The notes under the pieces are model-generated. The model searched no databases. It was not told where the DNA came from and saw only the letters and a program-made list of their open reading frames with translations. From Sipunculus nudus (Eukaryota > Annelida > Sipuncula > Golfingiida > Sipunculidae), in NCBI GenBank assembly GCA_026874595.1, contig CM049320.1, forward strand, positions 21,647,714 to 21,711,713: 64,000 nucleotides of DNA, in the 5' to 3' direction. Of the stretch, positions 31,347 through 43,599 are shown one piece after another; position 1 is the first letter of the stretch; every line of letters begins with the position of its first letter. The translations under genes and the position numbers were made by a program.

Positions 31347-34300
31347 AGCTCAGCTGACTGAAAGTCATCTGAGCTATAGCGATCACTCTTTGTCCGTCGT
31401 CCATCTGTCCGTCCGTTAACCAGGCACAAATCGTAACCACTGAACCTAGAACCTTGTAACTTGGGATTCAGAGAGGTCCATGAAAAATCTCCTTGGAAAC
31501 CAGAAAATAGGTCTCTGTTACCCATATCCTTCAAGCTATGGGGCCCCAAAGTACCCCCCAGAAAAGTCAAAAATTTCATACAAAAACTTCAATATCTCAT
31601 TAACTACTAGACTGATGGTCATGATTTTTGGCATACGTATTGATCATGAGATGTTCCATCACTTCCTGCAGACTGGTGGTGCCACCTGTATTTTTCGATT
31701 TTTTACAAATTTTTTTCTCTATTTTTGAGACCTTTAAAAATGTGAACATCTGTTAACAAGGCACAAATCGTAAAGCCTAGACCTAGAATCTTAATTCTTG
31801 ATACACTGAGAGGACCATGAAAAATCTCCTTGGAAACCAGAAATTAGGTCTCTGTTACCCATATCCTTCGAGCTATGGGGCCCCAAAGTACCCCCCAGAA
31901 TAGTAAAAAATTTCATCCAAAACTTCAATATCTCAATAACTACAACACTGATGGTCATGATTTTTGGCATACATATTGATCATGAGATGTTCCATAAGTT
32001 CCTGCAGACTGGTGGCGCCACCTGTATTTTTCGATTTTTTTACAATTTTTTCCTCTATTTTTGAGACGTTTATGATGCTGTCATCTGTTAACGTGGCACA
32101 AATCGTAACCGCTGGACCTAGAATCTTCATTCTCGACACACTAAGAAACCTATTAAAAGTCTCCATGAAAACCATAAATTAGATCTCTGTTACCCATATC
32201 CTTCGAGCTATGGGGCCCCAAAGTACCCCCTAGAAAAGTCAAAAGTTTCATACAAAAACTTCAATATCTCATTAACTACTTGACTGATGGTCATGATTTT
32301 TGGCATACGTATTGATCATGAGATGTTCCATCACTTCCTGCAGACTGGTGGCGCAAACTGAATTTTTCGATTTTTTACGAATTTAAAAATGTGAACAGCT
32401 GTTAACAGGGCACAAATCATAAAGACTGGACCTAGAATCTTCATTCTTGACACACTGAGAGGTCCATAAAAAGTCTCCATGGAAACCTGAAATAAGGTCT
32501 CTGTTACCCATATCCTTTGAGCTATGGGGGGCTCCCAATAACCCCCCAGAATAATGGAAAATTTGATAAAAACAAACTGCAACATCTCAATAACTACAAC
32601 ACTGATGGTCATGATTTTTGGCATACATATTGATCAAGAGGTGTTTCATCAGTACCTGCAGACTGGTGGTGCCACCTGTATTTTTTCAAATTTTCACAAT
32701 TTTTTTTTCTCTATTTTTGAGACCTTTTAGGATGTAGTTATCTGTCAACAGGGTACAAATCGTAAGGACTGGACCTAGAATCTTCATTGTTGACACACAG
32801 GGAGACCCATGATAAGTCTCCATGAACACCTGAAATTAGGTCTCTGTTACCTATATCCTTTGAGCTATGGCACTCCAAAGTACAGCTCAGAATAATGGAA
32901 AATTTGATACAAAAGCTGAAGTATCTGAACAACTAATGCAGAGATCACCATAATTGTTTTCAAGGATATTGATCATGGAGTGTTTCATCAGTTTCTGCAG
33001 ACTGGTGGCACCACCTGTATTTGTTCGGGTTTTTTTTATGAATTTTTGAGACCTTAAAAGTTATGAACATCTGTTAACAGGGCACAAATCATTAAAACTG
33101 GACCTAGAATCTTCATTCTTGACACACAGGGAGACCCATGAAAAGTCTCCATGGAAACCTGAAATTAGGTCTCTGTTACCCATATTCTTTAAGCTGTATG
33201 GCTCCAAATTACCCCCCAGAATAATGGAAAATTTGATACAAAAACTGCAGTATCTCAATAACTACAACACTGATGGTCATGATTTTTGGCATACATATTG
33301 ATCATGACCTGTTCCATCAGTTTCTGCAGACTGGTGGTGCCACCTCTATTTTTTTCAAATTTTTACGATTTTTTTTCTCTTTTTTTGATACCTTTAAAGA
33401 TGTAGTTATCTGTCAACAGGGTACAAATCTCAACAACTGGACCGAGAATCTTCATTCTTGTCATGCAAGGAGGCCTATGAAAAGTGCCTGTGGAAACTTA
33501 AAATTAGATCTCTGTTACCCATATCCTTCAAGCTATAGGACTCCGAAGTATCCCTCAGAATAATGGACAATTTGATACAAAAGCTGAAGTATCTGAACAA
33601 CTAATGGGGAGATCACCATGATTCTTTGCATGGATATTGATGTTTGTAAGTGTTTTTATTAGTTTTTGCAGACTGGTGGAGCCACCTGTATTTTTGTACC
33701 CGCCAAAACGAAGTTTTGTGGATACTATGTTTTTGACCGGGTTCCTCCCTCGTTGCCGCATTCGTTTCCAGAGAGCTCCTCTGGGACTTGATTTTATGAG
33801 CTTTCCAAGCTCATATCTCGGGAACCGTTCGACTGATCAGGAAATAAAATTTATACTAATGTAGCCCTTGGATAGCTATATAACATACACAAAAAATGGT
33901 GGCGCCACCTGTAACCATGTTTGCACAGTGTCCATCTGTTCATCTGCCTTTGGTTAAAATCACTCATATCTCTGCAGTGAATTGACTAATTCATCTGAAA
34001 TTCGGCATGCGTATACATCCTGGATAGCTTTCTTGATTTTATGACAGGTGGAGCCACCTACATTCTCATTCACGCTGATGACATCCAAGCTCATATTTCG
34101 GGAACCGTTTGACCGAACGGGCCAAAATTTTGCATGTGTATAGATCTAACATAGCTCTTTATCATATGCTAAACTGGTGGCGCCACCTGCAACCATTTTT
34201 GCACAGTGTCTGTCTGTTTGTCTGCCGTGCGATAATGTCACTCATATCTCGGCAGTGGTTTGACATATCTGCCTAAAATTTTGCAGTTTTATACATCCTG

Positions 34301-35773
34301 GATAGCTTTCTTGATTTTATGACAGGTGGCACCACCTACATTCACGTTCACGCTGATGACATCCAAGCTCATATTTCGGGAACCGTTTGACCGATCGGGC
34401 CAAAATTTTGCATGTGTATAGATCTAACATAGCTCTTTATCATATGCTAAACTGGTGGCGCCACCTGCAACCATTTTTGCACAGTGTCTGTCTGTTTGTC
34501 TGCCGTGCGATAATGTCACTCATATCTCGGCAGTGGTTTGACATATCTGCCTAAAATTTTGCAGTTTTATACATCCTGGATAGCTTTCTTGATTTTATGA
34601 CAGGTGGCACCACCTACATTCACGTTCACGCTGATGACATCCAAGCTCATATCTCAGGAACCGTTTGACCGATCGGGCCAAAATTTTGCATGTGTATAGA
34701 TCTAACATAGCTCTTTATCATACGCAAAACTGGTGGCACCACCTGCAACCATTTTTGCACAGCGTCTGTCTGTTTGTCTGCCGTGCGATAATGTCACTCA
34801 TATCTCGGCAGTGGTTTGACATATCTGCCTAAAATTTTGCAGTTTTATACATCCTGGATAGCTTTCTTGATTTTATGACACGTGGCGCCACCTTTATTCT
34901 AGTTTATGCTGCAGACATCCAAGCTCATTTCTCGGGAACAGTTTGAACGATTGGGCCAAAATTTTGCATGTGTATAGATCTCACATAGGTCTTTATCATA
35001 CACAAAACTGGAGGGGCCACCTGCAACCATTTTTGCACATTTTGCACAGCGTCTGTCTGTTTGTCTGCCGTGGCCTAAAATCACTCATTTCTCTGTAGTG
35101 GTTTGACATAACTGCCTAAAAATTTTGCAGGTTTATACATCCTGGATAGCTTTTTGATTTTATGACAGGTGGCGCCACCTTCATTCTAGTTAACGCTGCA
35201 CACATCCAAGCTAATATCTCAGGAACCATTTGACCGATTGGGCCAAAATTGTGCTTGTGTTTAGATCTCACATAGGTCTTTATCATACACAAAACTGCAA
35301 CCATTTTTGCACAGCGTCTGTCTGTTTGTCTGCCGTGGGCTAAAATCACTCATATCCATGTAGTGGTTTGACTTTTCTGCCTAAAATTTTGCATATGTAT
35401 ACAACTTGGACAGCTTTCTGGATTTGTGGTAGGTTGCACAACCTACATACACATTTAGGCTGCAGACATCCAAGCTAATATGCAACATACCTCACTCTGT
35501 TTCCCCTTGCCACTCAATCCATGCCTCACTTCACCCGTTCCACTCTGATTTTGGCAGATACACGTAGTCACTTGTCGGCTACCCGTATTCTAGTTTTTAA
35601 AGTTTGCACATTTTTTCTCTATTTTTCAGATATATAAATACAGACTAAATCTTGGCCTGTTGGTTAATCTGTTTGATGCTTCAGTTGAATGGGTATCTAC
35701 CATTCTGATGATAAAATTTCCTTTTGTGAATCTCTTCCCAGTCAGCTGAGCGTCATGACCCATGGGTCACTTG
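31347..35773 (+). mobile_element. satellite-bearing element, copy 1 (Helentron/HINE-like architecture)
   Basis: The 5' end is a hairpin, AGCTCAGCTGACT, loop GAA, AGTCATCTGAGCT, followed by a GTCCGTCC-rich tract. The 3' end is GTCAGCTGAGC plus the perfect palindrome TGACCCATGGGTCA and CTTG. The two ends share an inverted GCTCAGCTGACTG. Seven tandem units of about 333 bp fill the interior (GCACAAAT near 31421, 31761, 32095, 32410, 32752, 33081, 33421). The architecture recalls Helentron-derived satellite elements of bivalves; the class is inferred. Confidence 0.75.
33697..35594 (+). mobile_element. Helitron-like satellite element nested in copy 1
   Basis: It interrupts a 333-bp unit between CTGTATTTTT and TTTTTCTCTATTTTT. 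It opens with a small hairpin (CCAAAAC, GAA, GTTTTG), holds about five tandem units of 278 bp, and ends in a GTAG...CTAC hairpin about ten bases before CTAG. A 3' hairpin followed by CTRR is the Helitron signature. Each unit has two GGTGGCGCCACC-type palindromes. No Rep/helicase frame is present. Confidence 0.7.
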
Positions 35774-36447
35774 TTTATTTTCCTTTTAATACTAAGTTAT
35801 GCTATTCCAAGTATCATTTTAATTAATCAAGAATTAAACCACACTTATTAAGTTCTTATCTACTGTGTCATGCTAATTTACATACGGAAGTTATTAAGGA
35901 ACACAGACTCATTATATGAAGTGTGAAATAATGTAAAAAAAATGAATCATTCTTGACTCTAACATAAAAGCATTTTGGAAAAAAAGACAAGCCATAATTA
36001 TGGTGTAATCGATAGTTACCTTTGGTAATCGAGCGCTTGAAAGTGGCAGAAACCCGACTGACTTTCGATAAAACTCGATGATTGGCCCATCACTATGAGT
36101 AGCCATCTATGTTTTATCTGGTCATATCTTTATAGTGTATTTATTACATCATCCAATCAGAAGCTGTCAAATGAGGCTGTTTATGAATTTTACCAATGAC
36201 CTTGACCACAATAAGCAAAGCTGATATATTTAAAAACTGTAAACATATTTCTCATATTTTAAAATCGTTCTTTTTCTTATATAATGTTCTAGGTAGACAT
36301 GAAGGTATGGAACAAAAAATATGTCCTCGCACTGTGGTCAGTCACTCTTATGCTCATGCTTAAAAATATGTATAACACAGACCAGCTTATATTTGTTTCA
36401 CAATTTAATTAAACAAATCGTTCAAGGCAGAATATACTTCAGTGGTT

Positions 36448-37746
36448 TCAGCTGGATTTTGTATTTTTTACTTTCTCAAAGAAGTCAACGTGTTGATATT
36501 TTAATACCTCATTCCCCCAAGATGTCCACCCAGGGTAAAGATTCCTCGCAAACAGCTCCAGAGAGTTATCACCATTTACCAAATACGGCTTCAAAATGTC
36601 CAAAAGAGGTGGTTTCCTGGAATGAACACTGCACGGAACACTAATTATAGTTTTATTATCTGGCAGTAGAGGGCAGCATTGATTAGTGTGCCCTGTATTA
36701 CAGAGTCTGGCTAGCATGAGGGCTTCATAAGGCTTTTTGTGAGGGGAGTCTATATCATATACACACTCGCCACACCTGGTTACTTTAAGCCATAACCATT
36801 GAACATGGGACCTTGCCCCCCAAGAACGAAACAATGTTTCAGACACAAATCGCTGCTGGTGTTGTTTGTTTGTTACCCACACTGCCAGGAGGCAGCACTG
36901 TGCAGCCAGGTCTTTTACAGGAATATTCAACAGGCTCTCATCTTCTAACATGCTGTAGCTTTTCAGTCTTTTCACAGATTTGTTTTGCCATGGAGGGTCC
37001 AGTACAATCAAGTTATATCTGACATCTTCTTGTACAATTCCCTCAATGTTAGAAATATCGGACATAAAAAACCTGCTCCTTGGGGGAACCAGGTAATGGT
37101 TACCATGGCAATGTAGCATCTGTATTGAATCTGTGTAATTCCCATGCCAACTATTTGCAATTCCACAGCCACTGCTGCTACCATGACAACTTGGGTCACA
37201 CATGTTAATGAGGTCATCATCAGGTCCCGTAAGCCTTGCGGCAGTTCTTGCAGCCATGTTATTGTCTGAGTTCTCCAGAGAAGGCTTTGATCTAAAGTAC
37301 TGACACTCTCTGCCCAGCTTTCCCAACTGTTGGTGAGCTTTTATTAAAACTTGTCTTACTTGACTGTGGTAATCCATGGCTGCCTGCTCTCCTGTATTAC
37401 GAGGAAGTTTCCGTTTCCTCTTTTTCTTATTTCCAACATTTTGCTCTGATAAGCCAGTCTGGTTTTGACAGACAAGTTTCTGGAACTCGGAATCCATACG
37501 GAACGGTTGTGTGATTTCAAAGAGCTGTGGCAGACACTTATACTCTGCTTGAACCTCTAAGTGCGTTGTGTAATCATCAACAAATACATCTCCCTCAGAG
37601 ATAGTTTCATGATCAGACTCTGATAGTTGCAGTGTAGCTGGAGACTGGTCAGGTTGTGTGTTGAACCTGAGAGAGTTGTAGATGTGATCCAAAGCTTTCT
37701 GATGGTCAATAAGCCATCCTAGATCAGTCTCAACTACAACAGCCAT
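36448..37746 (-). CDS. mettl4: METTL4-type N6-adenine methyltransferase, single exon
   Basis: 432 residues from the chosen start. The MT-A70-family core is intact: a catalytic DPPW in VLDPPWQNKSVKR, then AVWVTNKQ, DSPHKKPYEALMLARL, ISVPCSVHSRKPP, and the C-terminal SLELFARNLYPGWTSWGNEV, all hallmarks of METTL4. METTL4 transfers methyl groups from S-adenosylmethionine to adenine N6 in RNA (U2 snRNA) and has been reported to act on DNA. A basic run KKKRKRKLP may be a nuclear signal. The frame stays open to an ATG at 37932 (494 residues). I prefer Met at 37746 because MAVVVETDLGWLIDHQ resembles the N-terminus of vertebrate METTL4. No introns and no poly(A) tract of a retrocopy are seen; the frame is undamaged. 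Confidence 0.9.
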   Translation of the reverse strand: MAVVVETDLGWLIDHQKALDHIYNSLRFNTQPDQSPATLQLSESDHETISEGDVFVDDYTTHLEVQAEYKCLPQLFEITQPFRMDSEFQKLVCQNQTGLSEQNVGNKKKRKRKLPRNTGEQAAMDYHSQVRQVLIKAHQQLGKLGRECQYFRSKPSLENSDNNMAARTAARLTGPDDDLINMCDPSCHGSSSGCGIANSWHGNYTDSIQMLHCHGNHYLVPPRSRFFMSDISNIEGIVQEDVRYNLIVLDPPWQNKSVKRLKSYSMLEDESLLNIPVKDLAAQCCLLAVWVTNKQHQQRFVSETLFRSWGARSHVQWLWLKVTRCGECVYDIDSPHKKPYEALMLARLCNTGHTNQCCPLLPDNKTIISVPCSVHSRKPPLLDILKPYLVNGDNSLELFARNLYPGWTSWGNEVLKYQHVDFFEKVKNTKSS

Positions 37747-37932
37747 CAGGACTTGTTTGACATCAACCCTGATGTGTAACAAATAATGGTCTTCTTCTCT
37801 GCAAATATATAAATTTACATTTTTATTAAATGTGAGATTAAACACACTACCATTATATACAGAGGAATAGTTGTTATAGAGAAGACTCAATAAGCACCAA
37901 GTCTTCAGTATATTCTTATGAGATTTGGTCAT

Positions 37933-39298
37933 AATTTATATTGTCACCAAGTCCCACTGGTGACAAACTACAACTAGGAACTGTCTCATAAACATCTAAG
38001 GTGATGGTCATAGCAACAAGTCTTGTTCTTCTCTAATCTATTTACATATGGTCCCATATTAAATGCTGTTAAATGCATAACAATCAGAACAAGTGATAAA
38101 TCAACCCTATGGGCTCTTTCTGTTCAAGAACTGTTAAAGAAGCAAAGTACAGGAGACCATGCATGTCGGCCAGATTGTGTCATTGCCACTGGTAGTGACA
38201 CTGCACCAGTTTGACCAGAACCTTTTTCATGTAATATGCCATGATCATTATTATGGTTTATTATTGGTTATTTGTAAAATGTAACAGACCTTCAACACCT
38301 CGCTTATGCACCACCTGCCAGCAGTGAATGACACTGAGTGTTCAGGTCAGTTATTCGGTCAAAACGATCAATTCTGCATATATTACAAATAATACATGTA
38401 AATATTTTACCTTGTCCCTAACAATGAGCCACCTATCTGAAACTCTGGCTAATACAAAATTTCATTTGACAAAACTCACAATGTTGAAAAAGAGGTCCCT
38501 AACATAGTATGCAACAGTTAAAGGGCCTAATCACCCATTTAATTAAGCATGTTGAAGTAACATGAAAAATAGTGTCTTCTCTTTGAATTTAATTAATACC
38601 TGCCAAAATACTGCCCTGAAACTGTTGGCTTGCTCCTGTAGATGAATGTTAAAAAAGGTGGGTTGGGTGCGTCAACATAAACACAGGGCCGGAGCCACAA
38701 CACTTGTCAATCAGGAGATGCCCTGACTGACTATGCCCTATTAATGTTATACATGTTCCCGTGGCTGACACATCGCATGTAGCGGTGACTCATGCCTGGG
38801 ACCCAATACACGACTTGTGCTACCATTGTCATTTTTGCCGAGGCCCCTGGACCTATTGAACAGTTCTGTTATGAAAGGTTCTCTAGTGAATTAAAATTTG
38901 GCCCATGGACCGTAATTTTCATCCAGCAGAGATATTTCAGGTCTGGGTTAGTTTGGAACACTCTTGTTTGGGATCTGTTGCGTATGCGCAAAACAGAACC
39001 TCCAGTCATGCAGCAATGTTATTGTAAACAGACACATATGGACTGTATGGATTTACACACAAAATCATATCATGGCATTAAACAGCTGTATTGGAGATAC
39101 TGTGACTTTATGCTGAATAGGTGGTAATGTGACTTTGTGCTGAAATTCAACACTAAAATTATGACCAAATTTTGACAGGGTTAATCTCTGCTCCACTTTA
39201 TATGGCAAGAGAAACCTTGGTTCAACTAAATCCCATGCCCATTGGTAAATTCAATCATATTTTATGGAATTCTATACCCAGTTGTGGCTCTGTTTAAA
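37933..39298. other. intergenic DNA upstream of METTL4
   Basis: No gene recognised. Positions 38681 and 39295 carry weakly inverted ends (GAGCCACAAC and GTTGTGGCTC) that may bound an old element related to the one at 41731-42178. The METTL4 promoter should lie in the first few hundred bases, but no motif is clear. Confidence 0.4.
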
Positions 39299-41725
39299 CA
39301 AGTGACCCATGGGTCATGACGCTCAGCTGCCAAGCATGACCTGTGACATCATGGACTGAGATTCACAACTTCCAGTCAAATTTTGAAGAACCAATTTGCA
39401 AATTTGTTGAAAATTTTCTATTACAACAGAAATATATATCACCTATGTCTGGTTAAAACACAGTGAATTGATGGTCTGAGGAAAATGAATGATTGTTAAG
39501 CTAACAGGAACTATTCCAACAGCTTGCTTGAAACCTGTCAGTCTCAAAAGGAACACCACAAAGGGCAAATATAAGATCAAAATATATAGCAAAAATCATG
39601 GAAATACATGCAAGAATTATTGAGAAACAGGTGCTTCTGTATGAATTTTTATTCAATACAAGCCAACTGTACTGCACTTTTATAAATGATGGTAATATTT
39701 ATTCAGAAATATTTGACCCAATCCTTTACAAGATTACATAAATATACATCCAACTGCATTCACTTTAAGTGTTCTTGAGATAATATGATCAAAAGGAATT
39801 AAAAGATGGTTGCCTGGTGGCCATATTGGACTTCTGACAAGTCTGAAATCAGACAACAAACATACTCTAAATTGGACCAAACATTAAAGAAAAATTACTG
39901 AAACTTCACTGAAGAAAGAATTTCTAAGGTGGCTAACTGGCAGACATAATGGATTTCTGACAAGTATGACATTTGATATCCCAGATTCTCCAATAAGAGA
40001 CCAAACTTGGGGCAAATTATCCAGTAATGAATGCCCAAAATAATTCAAAAGGCATGTCTAGGCCCTCATATCAGATTTATAGATATGCAATTGTAAAAAG
40101 TGTAAGTCCAATATTTTTTATTATCTCTCTGCTTTTCAATGGGGTCAGCAGGGTAGGTAAACTGCCAAACCTGAAAGAAAAGAAATGCAGAAAGAATGAC
40201 TAAGAGTCTTGAAATAAAACAAAAAGCCATCCTAAATCAAGGTACACATCCACATATTATGAGAACAAACACTTGCTTTTATATGTGGTGATATATATTA
40301 TAATATTCAGATATCTAGGAAACTAAGTTTATTGCTAGGATTCCATAAAATAAACTGCAAAATGTTCCCATCATCTTATAAATCAGTAGCTAAACATTAA
40401 TACTATACTCTCATAGTCTTAATGCCTGGCTGGAGCATTCTGACAACAGTGTTTTTGTTATAAAGTAATGAGGTACTTATCACTGAGCCTTATCACCTAT
40501 ACAAAAGGGAATCATATGTCACCAGTGTCACTCACAATTACAGCCACACAGGGAAATGTACCAGCTGGAGTGGGATGGTTATATATACAAGAAAAAATAG
40601 AGATGGTCTATAAAATAAGTAATTGTGAACATACCTGACCTATGACCTTGGCCTTTTGCCCATATATCAACTGGATTCTTTCTAAATGATGGGCAACTAC
40701 TAACCACTTAAATCCGGTGTAATTACTTGGCAACCAATGGGTGAAAAACTTTGACCTGCAACCTTTAACCTGCTGACCAGCTAACCTCAAAATCTATAAG
40801 TTATTTATTCAAGCAATTAGACCCATAAATATGAAGTTTGAGTCAAACTGAGTGATGCATAGATGTGGCATATGTGAAAGACTGAAGGTTTAGGTTGAAC
40901 AGTTACACTTGAAACATGCTCACAAGCATTTCGAACAATTAAATATTGTGACCTTGACCTTTGACTTTTTGACCTCAACATCAATAGGCTTCTTCCCTTA
41001 TTAGTAGGTAAGCCATATATGACAGACGGAAGGTACAGATTGAAAAGTTTGCCTGAAAATGACTCCACGCAAGAAGTGGGTGCTGTGAACTTGACCATTG
41101 ACCTCAAAATCAACAGGTCTTTTCACCTGTTGGCAGAGAAGCGATATCAGTGCTGGAAGGTTTGGAATGAAAAGTCAAGCTTGAAATGTGTCAACAACCT
41201 TTTCAAAGAAGTGGATCCTGTGACCCTGACCTTTGACATTGTGACCTCAAAATCTATAGGATTCTTCTCCAACTTAGTAGGTGAGCTATATGTGAAAAAT
41301 CAAAGAATTGTGATGAAAGGGTTGGCTTAAAATGCATTCACAGGCTTTTCAAAGAAGAGGCTCCTGTGACCTTGACCTTTGACCTTTTGACCTAAAAAAA
41401 TTATGGTTCTTCCCCTGTTGGTAGGTGAGCTGTATGTGAAAGATGGAAGGTTTGGGATGAAAATTTTGTCTCAAAGAGTTATTTCTCGGGGGTGCAAACA
41501 CACCCCATAACTTCGAGAATATAGGTCGCAGTGACCTAATTTCAGGTTTGCAAGGAGATCTTTTTATAACCTCTAAGACTGCATAGGGTTCATGGCTCTA
41601 GCCCCTACGGTTACGATTTGTGCCCTGCTAACGGACGGACGGCCGGCCGGCCGGACGGACAGACGGAAGGACGACGGACAAAGACCCATCGCTATAGCCC
41701 AGCATGACTGAAAGTCAGCTGAGCT
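39299..41725 (-). mobile_element. satellite-bearing element, copy 2
   Basis: On the minus strand it starts with the hairpin AGCTCAGCTGACTTTCAGTC, a GTCCGTC/GGCCGGCC-rich tract and CAGGGCACAAATCGTAACCG. It ends with CAGCTGAGCGTCATGACCC and ATGGGTCACTTG. Its interior differs from copy 1: units of about 130-147 bp carrying GTCAAAGGTCAAGGTCAC (40940-41400) and a long AT-rich part (39370-40900) with no array I can see. Confidence 0.72.
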
Positions 41726-41730
41726 AAAAA

Positions 41731-42178
41731 AAACAGAGCCACAGGTCCCTGCCTTCATTTATCTAGCAGACAGGGGCGCATGCAGTTGACAACATTGTAC
41801 CCACTTTAGGTACATGTAGCCTGTGGTTAAGCCCCGGGTGAATTGCTGGTGATTGTTTTAGGCTAGCCCTGTGCACTGCATGTGTTACATCATCACTACA
41901 AACTCACTAGCCCACCCAGCTGAAATGTGATACATGCGCCTGGCCACCTGAAACAATCCAGTCTCTTACCTTGGTAACAAGGCTGCCTGTAGGCAGTGGT
42001 CGTATGTATCCAGTTGTCTGAGTTACAGGACAATCACACCATGCACCAGTGATGATGTAACACATGCATGTACTGCTTGAAACAATCGCACAGGGGCACT
42101 GGGATTGGCACCCAACATCAGGTGAAGCCTACTCCTGTCCGCTAGATAAATGAAGGCAGGGACCTGTGGCTCTGTGTT
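41731..42178. mobile_element. TIR element of about 450 bp
   Basis: Terminal inverted repeats of about 42 bp: ACAGAGCCACAGGTCCCTGC at the left and its reverse complement at the right end. A second inner pair, GCATGTGTTACATCATCAC near 41878 and its complement near 42048, extends the fold. It abuts the satellite element on its left. Target duplication unclear. Confidence 0.75.
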
Positions 42179-43010
42179 TACAACAGAGCTACAACTGGGT
42201 CTAATGGAATTCCTACCATTTGCAAAGAAGTTATGGATAAAATAAAATATGTGCTAGTTGAGTCACCCTAAGTCCAGGACTGGACTGTTCGAGGCCTATT
42301 TATGATCTGATAGTATGTGAGATGAAGCAATATAGACTATCGGGTTATTAATATGCCCGAACAGTCCAGTTCTAAATTGTCACCCTGTGCAGGAAAAGGA
42401 CTCAGAGGGGTACAAATTGCAGTGCACCTGGTGGTAACTGATTTGCTCCAGTAAATTTTTTTTGGTTTAATTATAGTTTTTCCATAGAGAGTAATAATTA
42501 TTTAAACAAAATTGTGGAATTCTTCGGCTGCTGGTAAAGCCGAAAGGGCGAGATAGTGGGGATGGTAGAGGGTTGGTTAGGAATGGCAGTGTTTACAACC
42601 GAGCCACAAATGAGTTAATCTGACATTTGTAAAAAAAACAGAAAGTTCATCCAAGGCATTTCTACTTACGCTTTCTAATTGTAACTACGCTTTTAGTTTT
42701 ACCATTTCTCATACATGTTACGTCAAAAACAAGTTGTTCTCACAGCGCTGCACTATTTCTCATAAGGACCAACAACAATGAGGTTCGCCCCAGAGGAATG
42801 GGCGATAATGGGGACGGAATAAAAGTTGGAACCAATCACACGTGTCTTTAAATGCCGTTTGAAAATTAAAAATACCTTTTTATTAATTGCTGTAACTCTA
42901 CATATTGCTCTAAAAAATAAAATGTATTTCTAAGTTTTACTTGAATGATTATCTGACTATATTGAACCTACGTTTGCAGGGGCGTCAATACAGGGGGGAT
43001 GGGGTATGCA

Positions 43011-43080
<70 letters not shown>

Positions 43081-43599
43081 ACTTTAAAGCAAGTGGGTGT
43101 TATCACCCCATCCCTCTTTTGTTCAGATAATGATATTTATATATTGAAAATTGAATATACTAATAATTAGAATTATATACTCTGGTTCCATTTCTGAGTT
43201 TACTGTCCAGCAGTGCCGGGAAGACGCCATCCACGGTAGGCCTATTTCAACATAAATAAAGCAATTTAAGAGTCGCATATTAAATACGTTTTTCATGATA
43301 TATAACTACTTTACTCAAAATCGGCGGAAGATCTGTTTATCTACTTCAGGCCAAATGGTCTTTTTAATTTAGAATATTCTTAAAAGAATTATCGCAAAAA
43401 AAAAAACATGCGGACACGGGTACAGGGACAGACTTCAGGGCACATACACCACAAAGAACTTCGACATCTGGAACTGCTCCGTCAAATTTGAGAGTTCCAA
43501 TTAAGGGGACTTTGGGACGAGTCATACAAAATGAAAAATAATCGAAATAAAGCGATTCGAAGGTTAATAATCGAATACAATTTAATTAGGGGCTGATTT
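42179..43599. other. intergenic DNA
   Basis: No gene seen. Holds a small inverted repeat (GGACTGGACTGTTCG near 42280 and its complement near 42358) and a long (TA)n run (43011-43076). Confidence 0.5.
43011..43076. repeat. (TA)n microsatellite, over 30 repeats
   Basis: Uninterrupted alternating T and A; one of the longest such runs in the window. Confidence 0.95.

Larger units (their letters stand above)
31161..36095. mobile_element. hAT-type element with 8-bp target duplication
   Basis: Termini are TAGTGATGGG and its inverted copy CCCATCACTA, flanked by identical 8-mers TGAGTAGC (31153-31160 and 36096-36103). The relative at 48810-49307 has a single TGAGTAGC at the equivalent point. About 490 bp are its own sequence (31161-31346 and 35774-36095), with no transposase reading frame, so it is non-autonomous. 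The rest is a later insertion. Confidence 0.88.
30990..36312 (+). repeat. old dispersed repeat, split by a hAT insertion
   Basis: The halves 30990-31160 and 36096-36312 together match the continuous stretch 48810-49307. Shared blocks include TTGAAGTGACA, CCAGTTTATGTTT, ATGATGTGTC, TGAGTAGCCATCT and CATCCAATCAGAAGCTGTCA. Nature of the repeat unknown. Confidence 0.75.

Noticed and set aside
31316-35349. Several open frames of 60-100 codons within 31.3-35.4 kb
   Set aside because: They recur with the 333-bp and 278-bp satellite units and are by-products of the repeats; no transposase or Rep/helicase motif is present.
38681-39295. Element bounded by GAGCCACAAC and GTTGTGGCTC
   Set aside because: The inverted match is short and interrupted, and the interior shows no structure.
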